Shown: one piece after another, positions 56,301 through 63,200 of the stretch
How the letters are laid out: each line of letters opens with the position of its first letter
Numbering within the stretch: the stretch's first letter is position 1
Source: Prosopocoilus inquinatus
Lineage: Eukaryota; Arthropoda; Insecta; Coleoptera; Lucanidae
Assembly (NCBI GenBank): GCA_036172665.1
Contig: CM069870.1
Location: 69,068,212 to 69,132,211 of the forward strand
Direction: 5' to 3'
Length of the DNA stretch: 64,000 bases
Program-made: the position numbers and the translations under genes
The notes under the pieces: generated by a model
Told to the model about the DNA's origin: nothing
The model's input: only the letters and a program-made list of their open reading frames with translations
Database searches by the model: none

Positions 56301-58244
56301 TGCAGGCAACCGTCACAACTGACGTGCAATATCGGTTGCATGTACCAAGAAATGGAATGATGGACAGATTGTTTTTGAAGTCGTCTGCGAGCGAAGTTTT
56401 TTTTTTATACGAAATAGTTGTTAATTTGCAGATAACGAATGTTTGTCAGTATTCGAAATAGTTCAGAAAAAGGAAAGGAACTTTAGAAACAAAATTCCAC
56501 AATACTTTTATACAGGGTGGTTCAAAAATAATGGGACAGAGAGCAACAATGGATTCCTGACATCAAATTATTGCGATTTAGCTGGACTCATTTGGCTCAA
56601 AAGTTGGTAACAATGGTGATACAGAGTGTGTCGGAATTTTAACTTCAATTTTCTTCGATAGTTCTTAAAAAGTTCTTGGCATTTTGTCTTCAAAATTGAC
56701 ATATGGAGGTTTCTCGGGACGAGAAATAATAATTTCTCCTTTATTTTCACATATCAGCTAGAGGGCGCTACGTACGGTATCAATCTTGCCTTTAAAATCT
56801 CTCAAAAATTGTTAACTTTAGGCGCTATTGAACAAGTACATCGAATTGATTCAAAAGAGTTGAGAGGATAACATTTTTGTGTTGAAAGTTTCAGAAGTCT
56901 GTTCACAAAGTCAATTTTTTTTTAAAGGCAAGACCGATAGCGTACGCAGCGCCCTCTAGCTGCCTGTGTCAAAACTGAGGAGCGGTTATTATTATTTCTT
57001 GGCCCAAGAAACCTCCGCACGTCAACTTTTAAGGCGACATTAAAAAAAAAATTTTAAATCTTAACGCCCTGTATCTTCCTTTATCGTCAACTTTTGGACT
57101 AAGTGAGTTGAGCTAAATCGCAATATTTTGATATCAAGAATACACTGTCTCGTTTTGTGTCAGATTATTTTTGGATCAGCCGGTATATGGCGAAAAAAAA
57201 TTGAGTCGTATCGGCAACCGTCAATACAAATGCGTAGTTTCGGTTGCATACCCACTCAGGTGTTGTTTAAACAACATAGGAGTTTTTTTTTTCTTTAATA
57301 TGAACTGAGTAATCTAAATATACAAAAATCATACCAATAAGGAGATCGAGAGTTGAGAGAATAACATTTTTTTTTGTTAAAAGATTCAGAAGTCTGTACA
57401 CAAAGAAGTCAAAATTTTTTTAAGGCAAGACTGATGCCGTATGGAGCGCCCTCTAGCAGCCTACATCAAAATTTAGGACCGATATTATTATTTCTCGACC
57501 CAAGAAACCTCCGCACGTCAACTTTTAAGGCGACATTGTCAAAAACTTTAAGAATTATCGAAGAAGATTGAAATTAAAATTTTGATCTTAACGCCCTATA
57601 TCTTCCTTTATCGTCAGCTTTTGCACTAAGTGAGTTGAGCTAAATCGTAATATTTTGATATCAGGAATACACTGTCTCGTTCTGTGTCAGATTATTTTTG
57701 GATCAGCCGGTATACGGCAAAAAAAAAATTGAGTCGTATCGGCAACCGTCAATACAAATGCGTAGTTTCGGTTGCATACCCACTCAGGTGTTGTTTAAAC
57801 AACGTAGGAGTTTTTTTTTTAATATGAACCAAGTAATCTAAACATACAAAAATCACACCGATAATGAGATAGTAATTGAAGAAAAAAGTTATTTGATTGT
57901 AATTTAGGAGTTTCCTTCTTCAAATAAGGTCCAGTTTTACAATGACGGTTTAACTTTGAGCCGAAGCTTAAACCCTTCACAACAATTGTTGAAATAATCG
58001 TTGCTAAGGGTTTAAGCCTCAGTTCAAAGTTGAGCCCCATTTGTAAAACTGGGCCTTAATCATATTTGTTTTTTTGTTTTTAAAAATCATTGTGTGTGGT
58101 TTAATTGCAGCACAGGGAGCCACCGTGGATCATTATTCAATGGAATTGCTCGGTCCAGAACAAGACAACTCCAACAACTCCAAGCACTTCATAAGAGACA
58201 TAAAAGAATTCAAGGACAAATTAGTTCTATTTCCTACAGAATAA
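41148..58244 (+). CDS. Nrd1: Nardilysin (M16 metallopeptidase), complete 17-exon gene
   Basis: Nardilysin is a zinc metallopeptidase of the insulin-degrading-enzyme family that cleaves N-terminal to arginine in dibasic sites. Coding exons, all GT..AG and in phase: 41148-41398, 41478-41667, 41719-41859, 42349-42517, 46350-46555, 46614-46781, 46848-46969, 47020-47140, 47190-47408, 47461-47590, 47651-47906, 47967-48117, 48174-48307, 52314-52542, 52870-53013, 53077-53572, 58111-58244. They total 3261 bases, 1086 residues plus TAA, near the usual family length. The zinc motif HFVEH gives H170, E173 and H174, and E251 lies 77 residues on, where family members carry the third ligand. R889 and Y896 in RTKEQLGYYV match the substrate-binding Arg/Tyr of insulin-degrading enzyme. 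The acidic insert at residues 99-134 separates nardilysin from that enzyme. Introns 4, 13 and 16 are 3.8-4.5 kb and full of repeats; the others are mostly short. The start codon is uncertain (41148, 41238 or later); the rest is secure. Confidence 0.93.
41478..41667 (+). CDS. Nrd1: Nardilysin exon 2: acidic insert
   Basis: The exon opens with the conserved strand VIRLKNGLTACLVSD, then runs into a stretch of Asp, Glu and Ser (about residues 99-134) with many SDSE/SDSENE sites that look like casein kinase 2 targets. This Asp/Glu-rich insert before the catalytic exon is the family hallmark and is known to modulate substrate and polyamine binding in mammalian nardilysin. The donor lies directly after ATG (41665-41667). 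Confidence 0.9.
41719..41859 (+). CDS. Nrd1: Nardilysin exon 3: zinc-binding active site
   Basis: This exon encodes residues 148-194. It contains GVGSFSDPPDLPGLAHFVEH, the inverted zinc motif HxxEH of M16 peptidases with catalytic glutamate E173, followed by MVFMGSEKYPKENDFDAF. All zinc-site residues are present, so the enzyme should be active rather than a pseudoenzyme. Confidence 0.93.
42735..43140. mobile_element. Foldback in nardilysin intron 4
   Basis: ACTTGACGTGAAAATTCATA..GAAATTTC..GAATTTCTAAT and CACCGACTAAATAG..GGTTTGGCAATAA are found inverted on the right side (TGAATTTTCACGTCAAGT, TTATTGCCAAACCGCTATTT). Arms diverged and unevenly spaced. Confidence 0.6.
43490..45780. repeat. Nested inverted repeats in nardilysin intron 4
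   Basis: GATTCAAGCTTTTAAGCGAAAGAAAGC near 43550 is inverted near 45680-45710. 45165-45235 (ATAATGTAGAAAGTGTCTAT..AATTCCTATTT) is inverted at 45575-45620. TTAAGGCTAGTCTGACC (44297) faces TCGACTGGCCTTAA (45006). No coding content; old insertions within one another. Confidence 0.5.
48527..48815. repeat. Dispersed hammerhead-like repeat, inverted double copy
   Basis: In nardilysin intron 13. AATCGTTTTTGATTGCAGTA..AGCAGCCTCTGTACAGCTGT..TTCAGCCCT faces AGGGCTGAAACAGCTGTGCAG..CATCAAAAACGATTT. The minus strand carries CTGAAGA, AGACCC, AAATA, GGGCT, GAAAC. Lead GATAAAGCAGAGACACCTTACGATCGC as in copy 1. Confidence 0.65.
49131..49264. mobile_element. MITE with TAAGGCCCGATCTTACC ends
   Basis: Arms of about 58 bp (TAAGGCCCGATCTTACCACC..AACCGTCGGTTAATATCC) pair with GGATATTAACCGGCGG..TAAGATCGCGCCTTA. 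TTA/TAA at the ends fits the three-base target duplication of PIF/Harbinger elements. Confidence 0.75.
50040..50105. mobile_element. AACGTTTCG foldback family, truncated copy 4
   Basis: ATAACCGGACGGAATAC..GGAAAAGCACTCAACGTTTCGCTATC, then directly the CGGACAAGAGTCAACTGGT tag; the centre and right arm are lost. Confidence 0.6.
50725..50800 (-). repeat. Possible tRNA-derived SINE fragment
   Basis: The minus strand reads GAGCGGCTAAATGTAGCTTTG, then GTGCCGGGTTCGGATCTCCGC. GGGTTCGGATC is close to the RNA polymerase III B box (GGTTCGANTCC). No A box is certain. Probably the middle of a SINE. Confidence 0.35.
51180..52140 (+). repeat. ~220-290-bp tandem array in nardilysin intron 13
   Basis: GAATGAGTTTAGACTGAAAATAGGT recurs near 51185, 51478, 51705 and 51922. 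Each unit holds AACGTTGCAATGTAGAATTTA, TTGTCGCTTGTAATTTTTTT, ATACCACAATCCATTTTGT and ACAACCGTCAATACAGCAGC..TTGGTTGCATAC. Confidence 0.8.
52551..52583 (+). repeat. TTAA microsatellite at intron 14 donor
   Basis: Tandem TTAA/TAAT units begin within the nardilysin intron 14 donor (gtaattag) and run about 32 bases, followed by a C-rich stretch. Confidence 0.8.
53077..53572 (+). CDS. Nrd1: Nardilysin exon 16: C-terminal M16 domain
   Basis: The largest exon (496 bases) encodes EEPLFDILRTKEQLGYYV, the most conserved motif of the C-terminal half of M16 enzymes. It is followed by the helical LKRCADDNLAEEVTRNW segment and the SVQVIGY-type strand. The C-terminal half forms the other side of the catalytic chamber and contributes substrate-binding Arg and Tyr (R889, Y896). 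The minus-strand open frame 53056-53493 is its shadow. Confidence 0.92.
53573..56510. repeat. Nardilysin intron 16, left part: hairpin repeats and A-rich block
   Basis: GTAGGCAACCGTCAATACTA..TTTTGGTTGCCTATAT modules at about 53830, 54098, 54212, 54635, 54857, 56095 and 56304; an A-rich block (55010-55800) related to the 28-30 kb inverted repeat; 52640-52850 and 54040-54290 are a duplicated pair. No gene. Confidence 0.6.
56509..57187. mobile_element. TATACAGGGTGG-type element in nardilysin intron 16
   Basis: The left end TATACAGGGTGGTTCAAAAA..GGGACAGAG faces ..CTGTCTCGTTTTGTGTCAG..TTTTTGGATCAGCCGGTATA; arms also share ATTTAGCT..GAACTCA-type and GCGCCCTCTAGCTG blocks. Same TACAGGGTG start as the elements at 20.2 and 24.6 kb. 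Partly duplicated at 57350-57790. Confidence 0.6.
56860..57825 (+). repeat. Direct duplication, ~500-bp unit
   Basis: GAGTTGAGAGGATAACATTT (56858 and 57349), GGAGCGCCCTCTAGC, CCCAAGAAACCTCCGCACG, ATCAGCCGGTATA and CACTCAGGTGTTGTTTAAAC (57253 and 57781) recur in the same order. Confidence 0.75.
57925..58058. mobile_element. MITE with TAAGGTCCAGTTTTACAA ends
   Basis: TAAGGTCCAGTTTTACAATG..AACTTTGAGCC..AAGCTTAAACCCTT faces AAGGGTTTAAGC..GTTCAAAGTTGAGCCCC..TTGTAAAACTGGGCCTTA. Shares TAAGG..CCTTA ends with the element at 49131. It lies 53 bp before the last nardilysin exon. Confidence 0.75.
58111..58244 (+). CDS. Nrd1: Nardilysin last exon and stop
   Basis: The acceptor TTAATTGCAG is followed by the completing bases of an alanine codon, then QGATVDHYSMELLGPEQDNS and a C-terminus ending KLVLFPTE, then TAA at 58242-58244. 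A 4.5-kb intron separates it from the previous exon. Confidence 0.88.
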
Positions 58245-58274
58245 AATTCGATGACTTATAATAATAATAATAAT

Positions 58275-58534
58275 AATAAAAATCGTGCTTTAATTTATCC
58301 CCTCGAATGTAAGCGCAATTTACGTTTTAAACTTAAAATATATTTAATTATGTAATAAGTACTTATTTATTATTCGGAGCAAACTAAATAGCCAGAAATT
58401 ATTGACAGAATAAGGACGAAAAGTGTCAAGTTTGTGAGATCAATAATCAGTTAGTTTCCAAGGTGCTGACTGAAATACACACATAACACACACACACACA
58501 CACACACAAAACTGTTGGCCTACATTTCAAATAA
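58275..58534 (+). terminator. Nardilysin polyadenylation signals
   Basis: AATAAA occurs at 58275-58280, inside an ATA microsatellite 31 bases past the stop, and again at 58529-58534 just after a CA microsatellite. Either could serve the nardilysin transcript. The second lies about 100 bases before the next gene's ATG. Confidence 0.5.
58484..58508 (+). repeat. CA microsatellite
   Basis: CACACA run between the nardilysin and SPATA6-like genes, just before the second AATAAA. Confidence 0.85.
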
Positions 58535-58636
58535 ATTGTCAATTTTATTACACAGAAATGCCTTGTTGCTTTAGTTCACTTGAAATTTTTTGGGGCCCTC
58601 GCGACTGAGGAAGTTGGGGGGAAGTGGGGAAAGAAA

Positions 58637-60682
58637 ATGCAGAGGAAAGCATTCCAAGTGCAAGTCGAACTTGACATACAGGCCGTAAGTACACATTTGA
58701 AATTGCTTCTTTTTTTTGATTTTCGAAAACAAAAAGAGTGTCACGCCTTGGCTAGATAACCTGCCCGGGGGTATGGCTGTGCCCCGCCGGGAAAATCTCG
58801 CTGCAACTGTTCATGCTGGATTCGTGCATTCAAACCGCAAGTGCAGAGCCGGTGTTTCCGGTCCTGTGCCACGAGAAGTTCATTTTTTACAAGACGTTCT
58901 ACGCAGCACAGAAACTATCGGAGCTTCAAAAATTGCTGAGTGAGTTATTACGACCCCCCCCCCCCCAACATTCTTGTAATTTGTTTATGTTACGCATGCA
59001 ACTTTGCAGATAAGGAATGTTTGTACATCGAGTTGATTCAGTGGCAGACTTGCGAGCTGGGGAGTGTCCTCGCAACATTTCAGACCAACCTCTGCGAGCT
59101 GTTGTATCCGTCAGTGCATGAGGGGGCCATCCCCGGAGTCGACATCGATTTACTAATGGAACCGACCCAGAATTTTCCAGTAATTTCATTCGATTGGTTA
59201 ATAATAAAATCGATGAGGCAGTGATTTTCTTGGGGTTGCAGGGAGTGATCGCCCCCAAGATCGAAGTCTGCACAAAAACCGTCATCGAAGACTTGGTGTG
59301 CGATGGAAAAAAAGAAAGCGCTTTCGTTGTTAACCCCAAGGTGATAAGATCGAAGGGGGGCACCACATCGAGGACCGGTTGTCCCCATCAAAGGAAAGTG
59401 TGCCATTCAGCCGGTTACAATCGGTATAACCCCCTCACTTACAACTATAGTTTACTTAACATTTTATTCGTCGTCAAGTTTCAAGGATAATAATATTGAT
59501 TGAAGGTCCCGAAAGCAATTCCCCAAGCTGACGACGGCGACGACGACGAAAAGCGAACGACGCCGTCCCATTTTTACCTACAGGAAGGTCGACGATGATC
59601 TCCTGTCGAGGAAGCCGCAAGGCCTGGGGCCTTCACGCCGAGACACCTGCAAGTGGTAAGGGGGGCGTGATTGTTTTTGGTATTTGAAAATAATTTCCAC
59701 CAACAGCCGCTCTAGCAAAGTCAAGAACGACATGGTGATTCGCACTTTCACAGAAACCTGCAAGAAAAATACCAATTACTACGAGTGCCCCAATGGCAAA
59801 GTGAAAGCCGGCAGCTGGTCCAAGTCTAAGCCGAACTTCTTTTCGAAAGGTGAGTGCATTTTCGAACCGTCCTCTGTTTTTCATGTGAGCGAATTGCAGT
59901 GACCAAGTGCCTGTGCCCCAACGGCCACGATGTCGACCACTGCCCCGTCTGCTCGAAATACACTTATTACTTCGAAGAGGACCTTTCGGCTGCATCACCC
60001 CGAAGCAAAGTACTGATTTCTTTTTTTTTATTATTATTATTATTCAGACCTACCTATAATCTGTTGTGCTTGCAGAAAAATCTCAGCGACAGAAAATCAT
60101 GCATCTGTCAGAGAGTGCCTCGTGCAAGAGATGCACCAGACGCAAGAGTCATACGTTGCAGATGCCCCCCCACTAATAAATCATGTCAATGCAATAATAA
60201 TTTGAAGACGGTGCAACAGAGTTTAGCCGAGAAACTCCACCAGCGCCTCACCGAAACCCTAGACACTTGCGCTGACTCTTTCGAAGGTTGTCGCAATGAC
60301 GACTACTCTGACTCTCAGAGGTTATCGTATGTAAAAATGTTCCCTATTATTTGGTGTGTTTGTCTGACGATGATCCTTACGGGACTGATTTGGTTGTCGA
60401 AATTGTTCATTATCGTGACCAACTTGGACACGTTCTGAGCTCGAGCTCGAGCCCCTATCCCCCTCCCTTGAGGATCGTCTCTCACACTCTCTCTCCTTCT
60501 TCACCTTTCGCATTCGGCTTGCCTTTTATCTGTTTCGTTTTAGACCGGTTTTTGAGGGGAACCATTCGGACACTGAGTGCGAATGCCCAGAGACAAACAT
60601 TGGCGACTTCTACCGAAAGTTTTACAGGCGTGCAAGATCAAAAATTAACTGTGATGAGTACGTTACGCCTTGCTGTATTTAG
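58637..60682 (+). CDS. Spata6: SPATA6-like protein with cysteine-rich C-terminal half
   Basis: Vertebrate SPATA6 is needed for the sperm head-tail connecting piece. Proposed exons: 58637-58684, 58756-58939, 59010-59179, 59242-59423, 59584-59655, 59707-59849, 59900-60009, 60076-60326, 60544-60682. They total 432 residues plus TAG. Residues about 8-150 form the SPATA6 N-terminal domain: QVELDIQA-ITCPGVWLCPAGK, PVFPVLCHEKFIF, KECLYIELIQW, TNLCELLYP, DIDLLMEPTQNFPGVIAPKIE. The second half, from about residue 213, has clustered cysteines (CKC, CLCP, CPVC, CIC, CRC, CQC, CEC, ending TPCCI). Introns are mostly 50-71 bp, unlike the neighbouring nardilysin. The exon 4/5 junction is uncertain: a start at 59506 keeps the same frame and adds 26 codons. 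Exon 8 may instead read through to 60438. The N-terminal identity is strong; whether the Cys-rich half is in the same transcript rests on consistent reading phase across all junctions. Confidence 0.8.
58756..59423 (+). CDS. Spata6: SPATA6 domain core (exons 2-4)
   Basis: Three exons hold most of the SPATA6 N-terminal domain. The acceptor for exon 2 is GGCTAG at 58755, directly before ATAACCTGCCC, which is also where an in-frame TAG would otherwise stop translation. A poly-C run follows the exon 2 donor (58950-58965). Exon 4 ends most plausibly at 59423 (CG then gtataa); this is the weakest splice call of the gene. Confidence 0.8.
60076..60438 (+). CDS. SPATA6-like exon 8 and alternative read-through end
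   Basis: The exon starts after GCTTGCAG. Spliced at 60326 (TTATC then gtatgt) it joins exon 9 in phase. If that intron is kept, the frame continues to TGA at 60436-60438 and adds about 37 residues, including a strongly hydrophobic stretch (FPIIWCVCLTMILTGLIWL and on to FIIV) long enough to span a membrane. Either form is possible. The intron ends in a long pyrimidine tract and TTTTAG at 60543, so splicing is likely the main route. Confidence 0.6.
   Translation, partial: KNLSDRKSCICQRVPRARDAPDARVIRCRCPPTNKSCQCNNNLKTVQQSLAEKLHQRLTETLDTCADSFEGCRNDDYSDSQRLSYVKMFPIIWCVCLTMILTGLIWLSKLFIIVTNLDTF
60544..60682 (+). CDS. SPATA6-like terminal exon 9
   Basis: After a very strong pyrimidine tract and TTTTAG the frame reads PVFEGNHSDTECECPETN, then a basic helix-like segment, and ends YVTPCCI with TAG at 60680-60682. 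The phase fits the exon 8 donor at 60326. Cysteine spacing matches the preceding exons, which supports membership in the same protein. Confidence 0.6.
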
Positions 60683-61154
60683 GATGAGTTGTTGTAGTAA
60701 AAAGGAACCGCCCCAATAATATTAGGATTGTTGTGTTTAGAAGTGTACGTTGAAATTCTAAATTGTGTTGATTCTGTTGTTGGAATAGTGTATGTAGTTT
60801 AGTAAGTCAAAGGAGAAAGAGATTCGTGATGGGATGGAAGGGAAGAGGGGAGAAAATGTTTGCCTTTGGGGTCTGCAAATCCACATCTAAACTTATGTTG
60901 TTGTTTTTCCATTTGGATAATATGTAACATGTAAATTATTTAAGTCATCGTGTTATCAGCAATGCAAATTCAATGTAAAGGAACAGAAATAGAAGCAATC
61001 ACCACACTTGAGCCTGTTTTGTTTCGTACTTTTAGTTAAAAATTAAAGGAGTTGTCGAAAACGTTTCACAAACAATTTAAGAGATGGCGTTCTCTAATGA
61101 AACAAGCTAGGAGCTTGAGAGTTTTTTATAGTATGTGAGACAGTTTGTAAAGTT

Positions 61155-61160
61155 AATAAA
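61155..61160 (+). terminator. Polyadenylation signal of the SPATA6-like gene
   Basis: AATAAA at 61155-61160, about 470 bases past the stop and followed by A-rich sequence. It is the first canonical signal downstream. The stretch between is AT-rich and without a further gene, as expected of a 3'UTR. Confidence 0.5.
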
Positions 61161-61404
61161 AATAAAACAAAATAGAAAAAATATACAAAAACAATTGTAA
61201 AACAAATAAACAAGCTCGGCCTTTTGACACTTCATCAAAATCGCCTTTTTAAAAATGTGACAGAAGACTATATGGAAGTCGTTTGTAATAATAATACTCT
61301 AGATTCCAGATCAAAGAATTATCAATGGTGTTAAGATGGGCATGTCTCGTTTGCTTATATAATTATGGCGTAAGATGGAATTTATGCTGTGGCTAAGGTA
61401 CCGG

Positions 61405-61992
61405 TTTTTTTATATATATTTTACACCCTGTCTAGAGGGTTTATTTTAAACTACTTAAACTTTAAATCCAAGGTTTGTAGAGCTTTACGGCTATTATCTT
61501 TTAGTGTTATCACAAGAAAAAGAAAAGCACATCGCGAATTGGAGAAAAAATACATTTTTTTTTAATGGAACACCCTGTATATTGTTTGCTCTGATGAAAG
61601 ATCACATTTTCCGGATTTCAAAAATATTAATATGTTGACACTTGACTGTCTTAGTTACCAAGAAACAATAGAAATTCGAATACTGGTAATCCTGCACAAT
61701 GGATTAATAAAAAAAAATAATTCCAGGCTGCTTTAATTTAATTTAAACATTAATTTCCCATAACTTTTAATACGATCTTTCATCTAAGCAAACAATATAC
61801 AAGTATACAGGTGTTTCATTAAAAAGAAAATAAAAATTATTGTATTTTTTTCTCCAATTTGCGATGCGTTTTTGTTTCTTATGATAACTCTAAAAGATAA
61901 TAGGTGTAAAAACGCCACAACTTTTGCATTTAAAGTTTTTCTCTAGGTCCTAAAATAAAACCCTCTAGACAGGGTACAAAATATAAAAAAAA
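61405..61992. mobile_element. Foldback with ACCCTGTCTAGAGGGTTT ends
   Basis: TTTTACACCCTGTCTAGAGG.. and AGAGCTTTACGGCTATTATC.. on the left meet GATAATAGG..TAAAACCCTCTAGACAGGGTAC on the right; arms about 200 bp, about 590 bp in all. Inner ACACCCTGTATATTGTTTGC is inverted at about 61789-61812. Downstream of the SPATA6-like gene. Confidence 0.7.
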
Positions 61993-63200
61993 ATTCGCGA
62001 TTGCCGAAAACGGAGTGTTTGTCGTGACTGAGGTAAATTTCAAGATTCCACTACTTGCAACGCCTCAGCTTTGCCAAGTACTATCACGCTCAATAAAAAC
62101 GATCCTCCTCGTGCAAACTGCACCCGACCTTCTAAACATTCGGCGACAAGCACTAAAAAACAGTGCGTCACAACCAACCCCCTAAAGTGCTACAAGGCTC
62201 AGGAAATCGTGTTTTATCTGATGCAAATGAATTCTATGTGAGGGATAGAGTACTTTATGTGTCGCATTTGTGTTTCGGATTCTTACCGGCTCCTTCAAAC
62301 TGGGTTTTCTGTGTTTCCCCAGGACGTAAGGCGAATGCCCAAGGAGATATAACAGTAAGACGACCGCAACCGTAAACCGCAATAAGGGTCACTGGCCGAC
62401 AAGCTGAAAAATCTTGGGGCTTAGAACGGTGTAGAATAAAAAAAAATGTCACTTGGTATCGTTTTGATCCAGCATGATAGTACGTTCTTTAATAATTCCC
62501 TGTTTATGTAATGCGTTGTGGCGCAAGGTGGAGCTTATGCTATGGCTGAGGTACATTTCAAGATTCGCCTACACGCAGTACTTCAGCATTGCCGACGTAT
62601 ATACGTTCTTTGAATTCCCTCCTGTTTATTATTAACTGAACTTCTTTTTAATCCATGTACAGTCGCGAGCAATAATAAATTTTGATCGTCGCAGGTTTGT
62701 ATGTACTGGGTGATTAAATATATAGAACTGTTTGAGTTGGCTGGCAACACAAGAGCATTTACTGTTTGCAATACTGCACCCGGATATGGTTTGTTGATTA
62801 ATTTGACGGATATTTGACTTAGCTATAAAATTGTAGATTACATCCAGCGTTTATTTTAAATCTGAAACACTTGTCAATACTGAAGGCTGTCAATTTGTTA
62901 ACAAAAAGGAAGTTACTCCGGGTTTTATCATTTAAAAATAAAATTCAGCATTGCCAACTCAAAACAGTTCTACTTGACTAGTTTGTACGTATAATACTTG
63001 ACTCGCATTTGATTAAAATAAAAAAGAAATCGACGCCTTAATTTTTTAATACTAAGAGTGATTTCTTAAAAATGCAATTTATTTCTGACCTTTTTTTTTT
63101 TGCAAAATCCAACAAATTTATATGAAAATTTCTCCTCGGCGGAATTGAAACATTTGACAGTGACGACCAAAATTTATTGCTCGCGATTGTACAAACTTTT
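61993..63200. other. Intergenic with a diverged ~85-bp direct repeat
   Basis: 62001-62080 and about 62515-62600 align without gaps (GGAG..TATG..GGCTGAGGTA..TTTCAAGATT..CTTCAGC.TTGCC); a partial third lies at 61369-61407. A short frame at 62060-62212 and a strong acceptor (GTGTTTCCCCAG, 62311-62322) hint at an exon, but no gene can be assembled. Confidence 0.4.

Noticed and set aside
59633..59998. 121-codon minus-strand frame with a hydrophobic patch
   Set aside because: Antisense to SPATA6-like exons 5-7; no independent coding evidence.
58637..60682. First reading of the cysteine-rich region as a PDGF/VEGF-like growth factor
   Set aside because: There is no signal peptide, the cystine-knot spacing is absent, and the N-terminal half matches the SPATA6 domain instead.
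62182..62382. Minus-strand frame with a perfect-looking signal peptide followed by a GTAAGA donor
   Set aside because: The frame starts with TTG, not ATG, and is preceded by an in-frame TGA with no usable acceptor between; no downstream exon was found.
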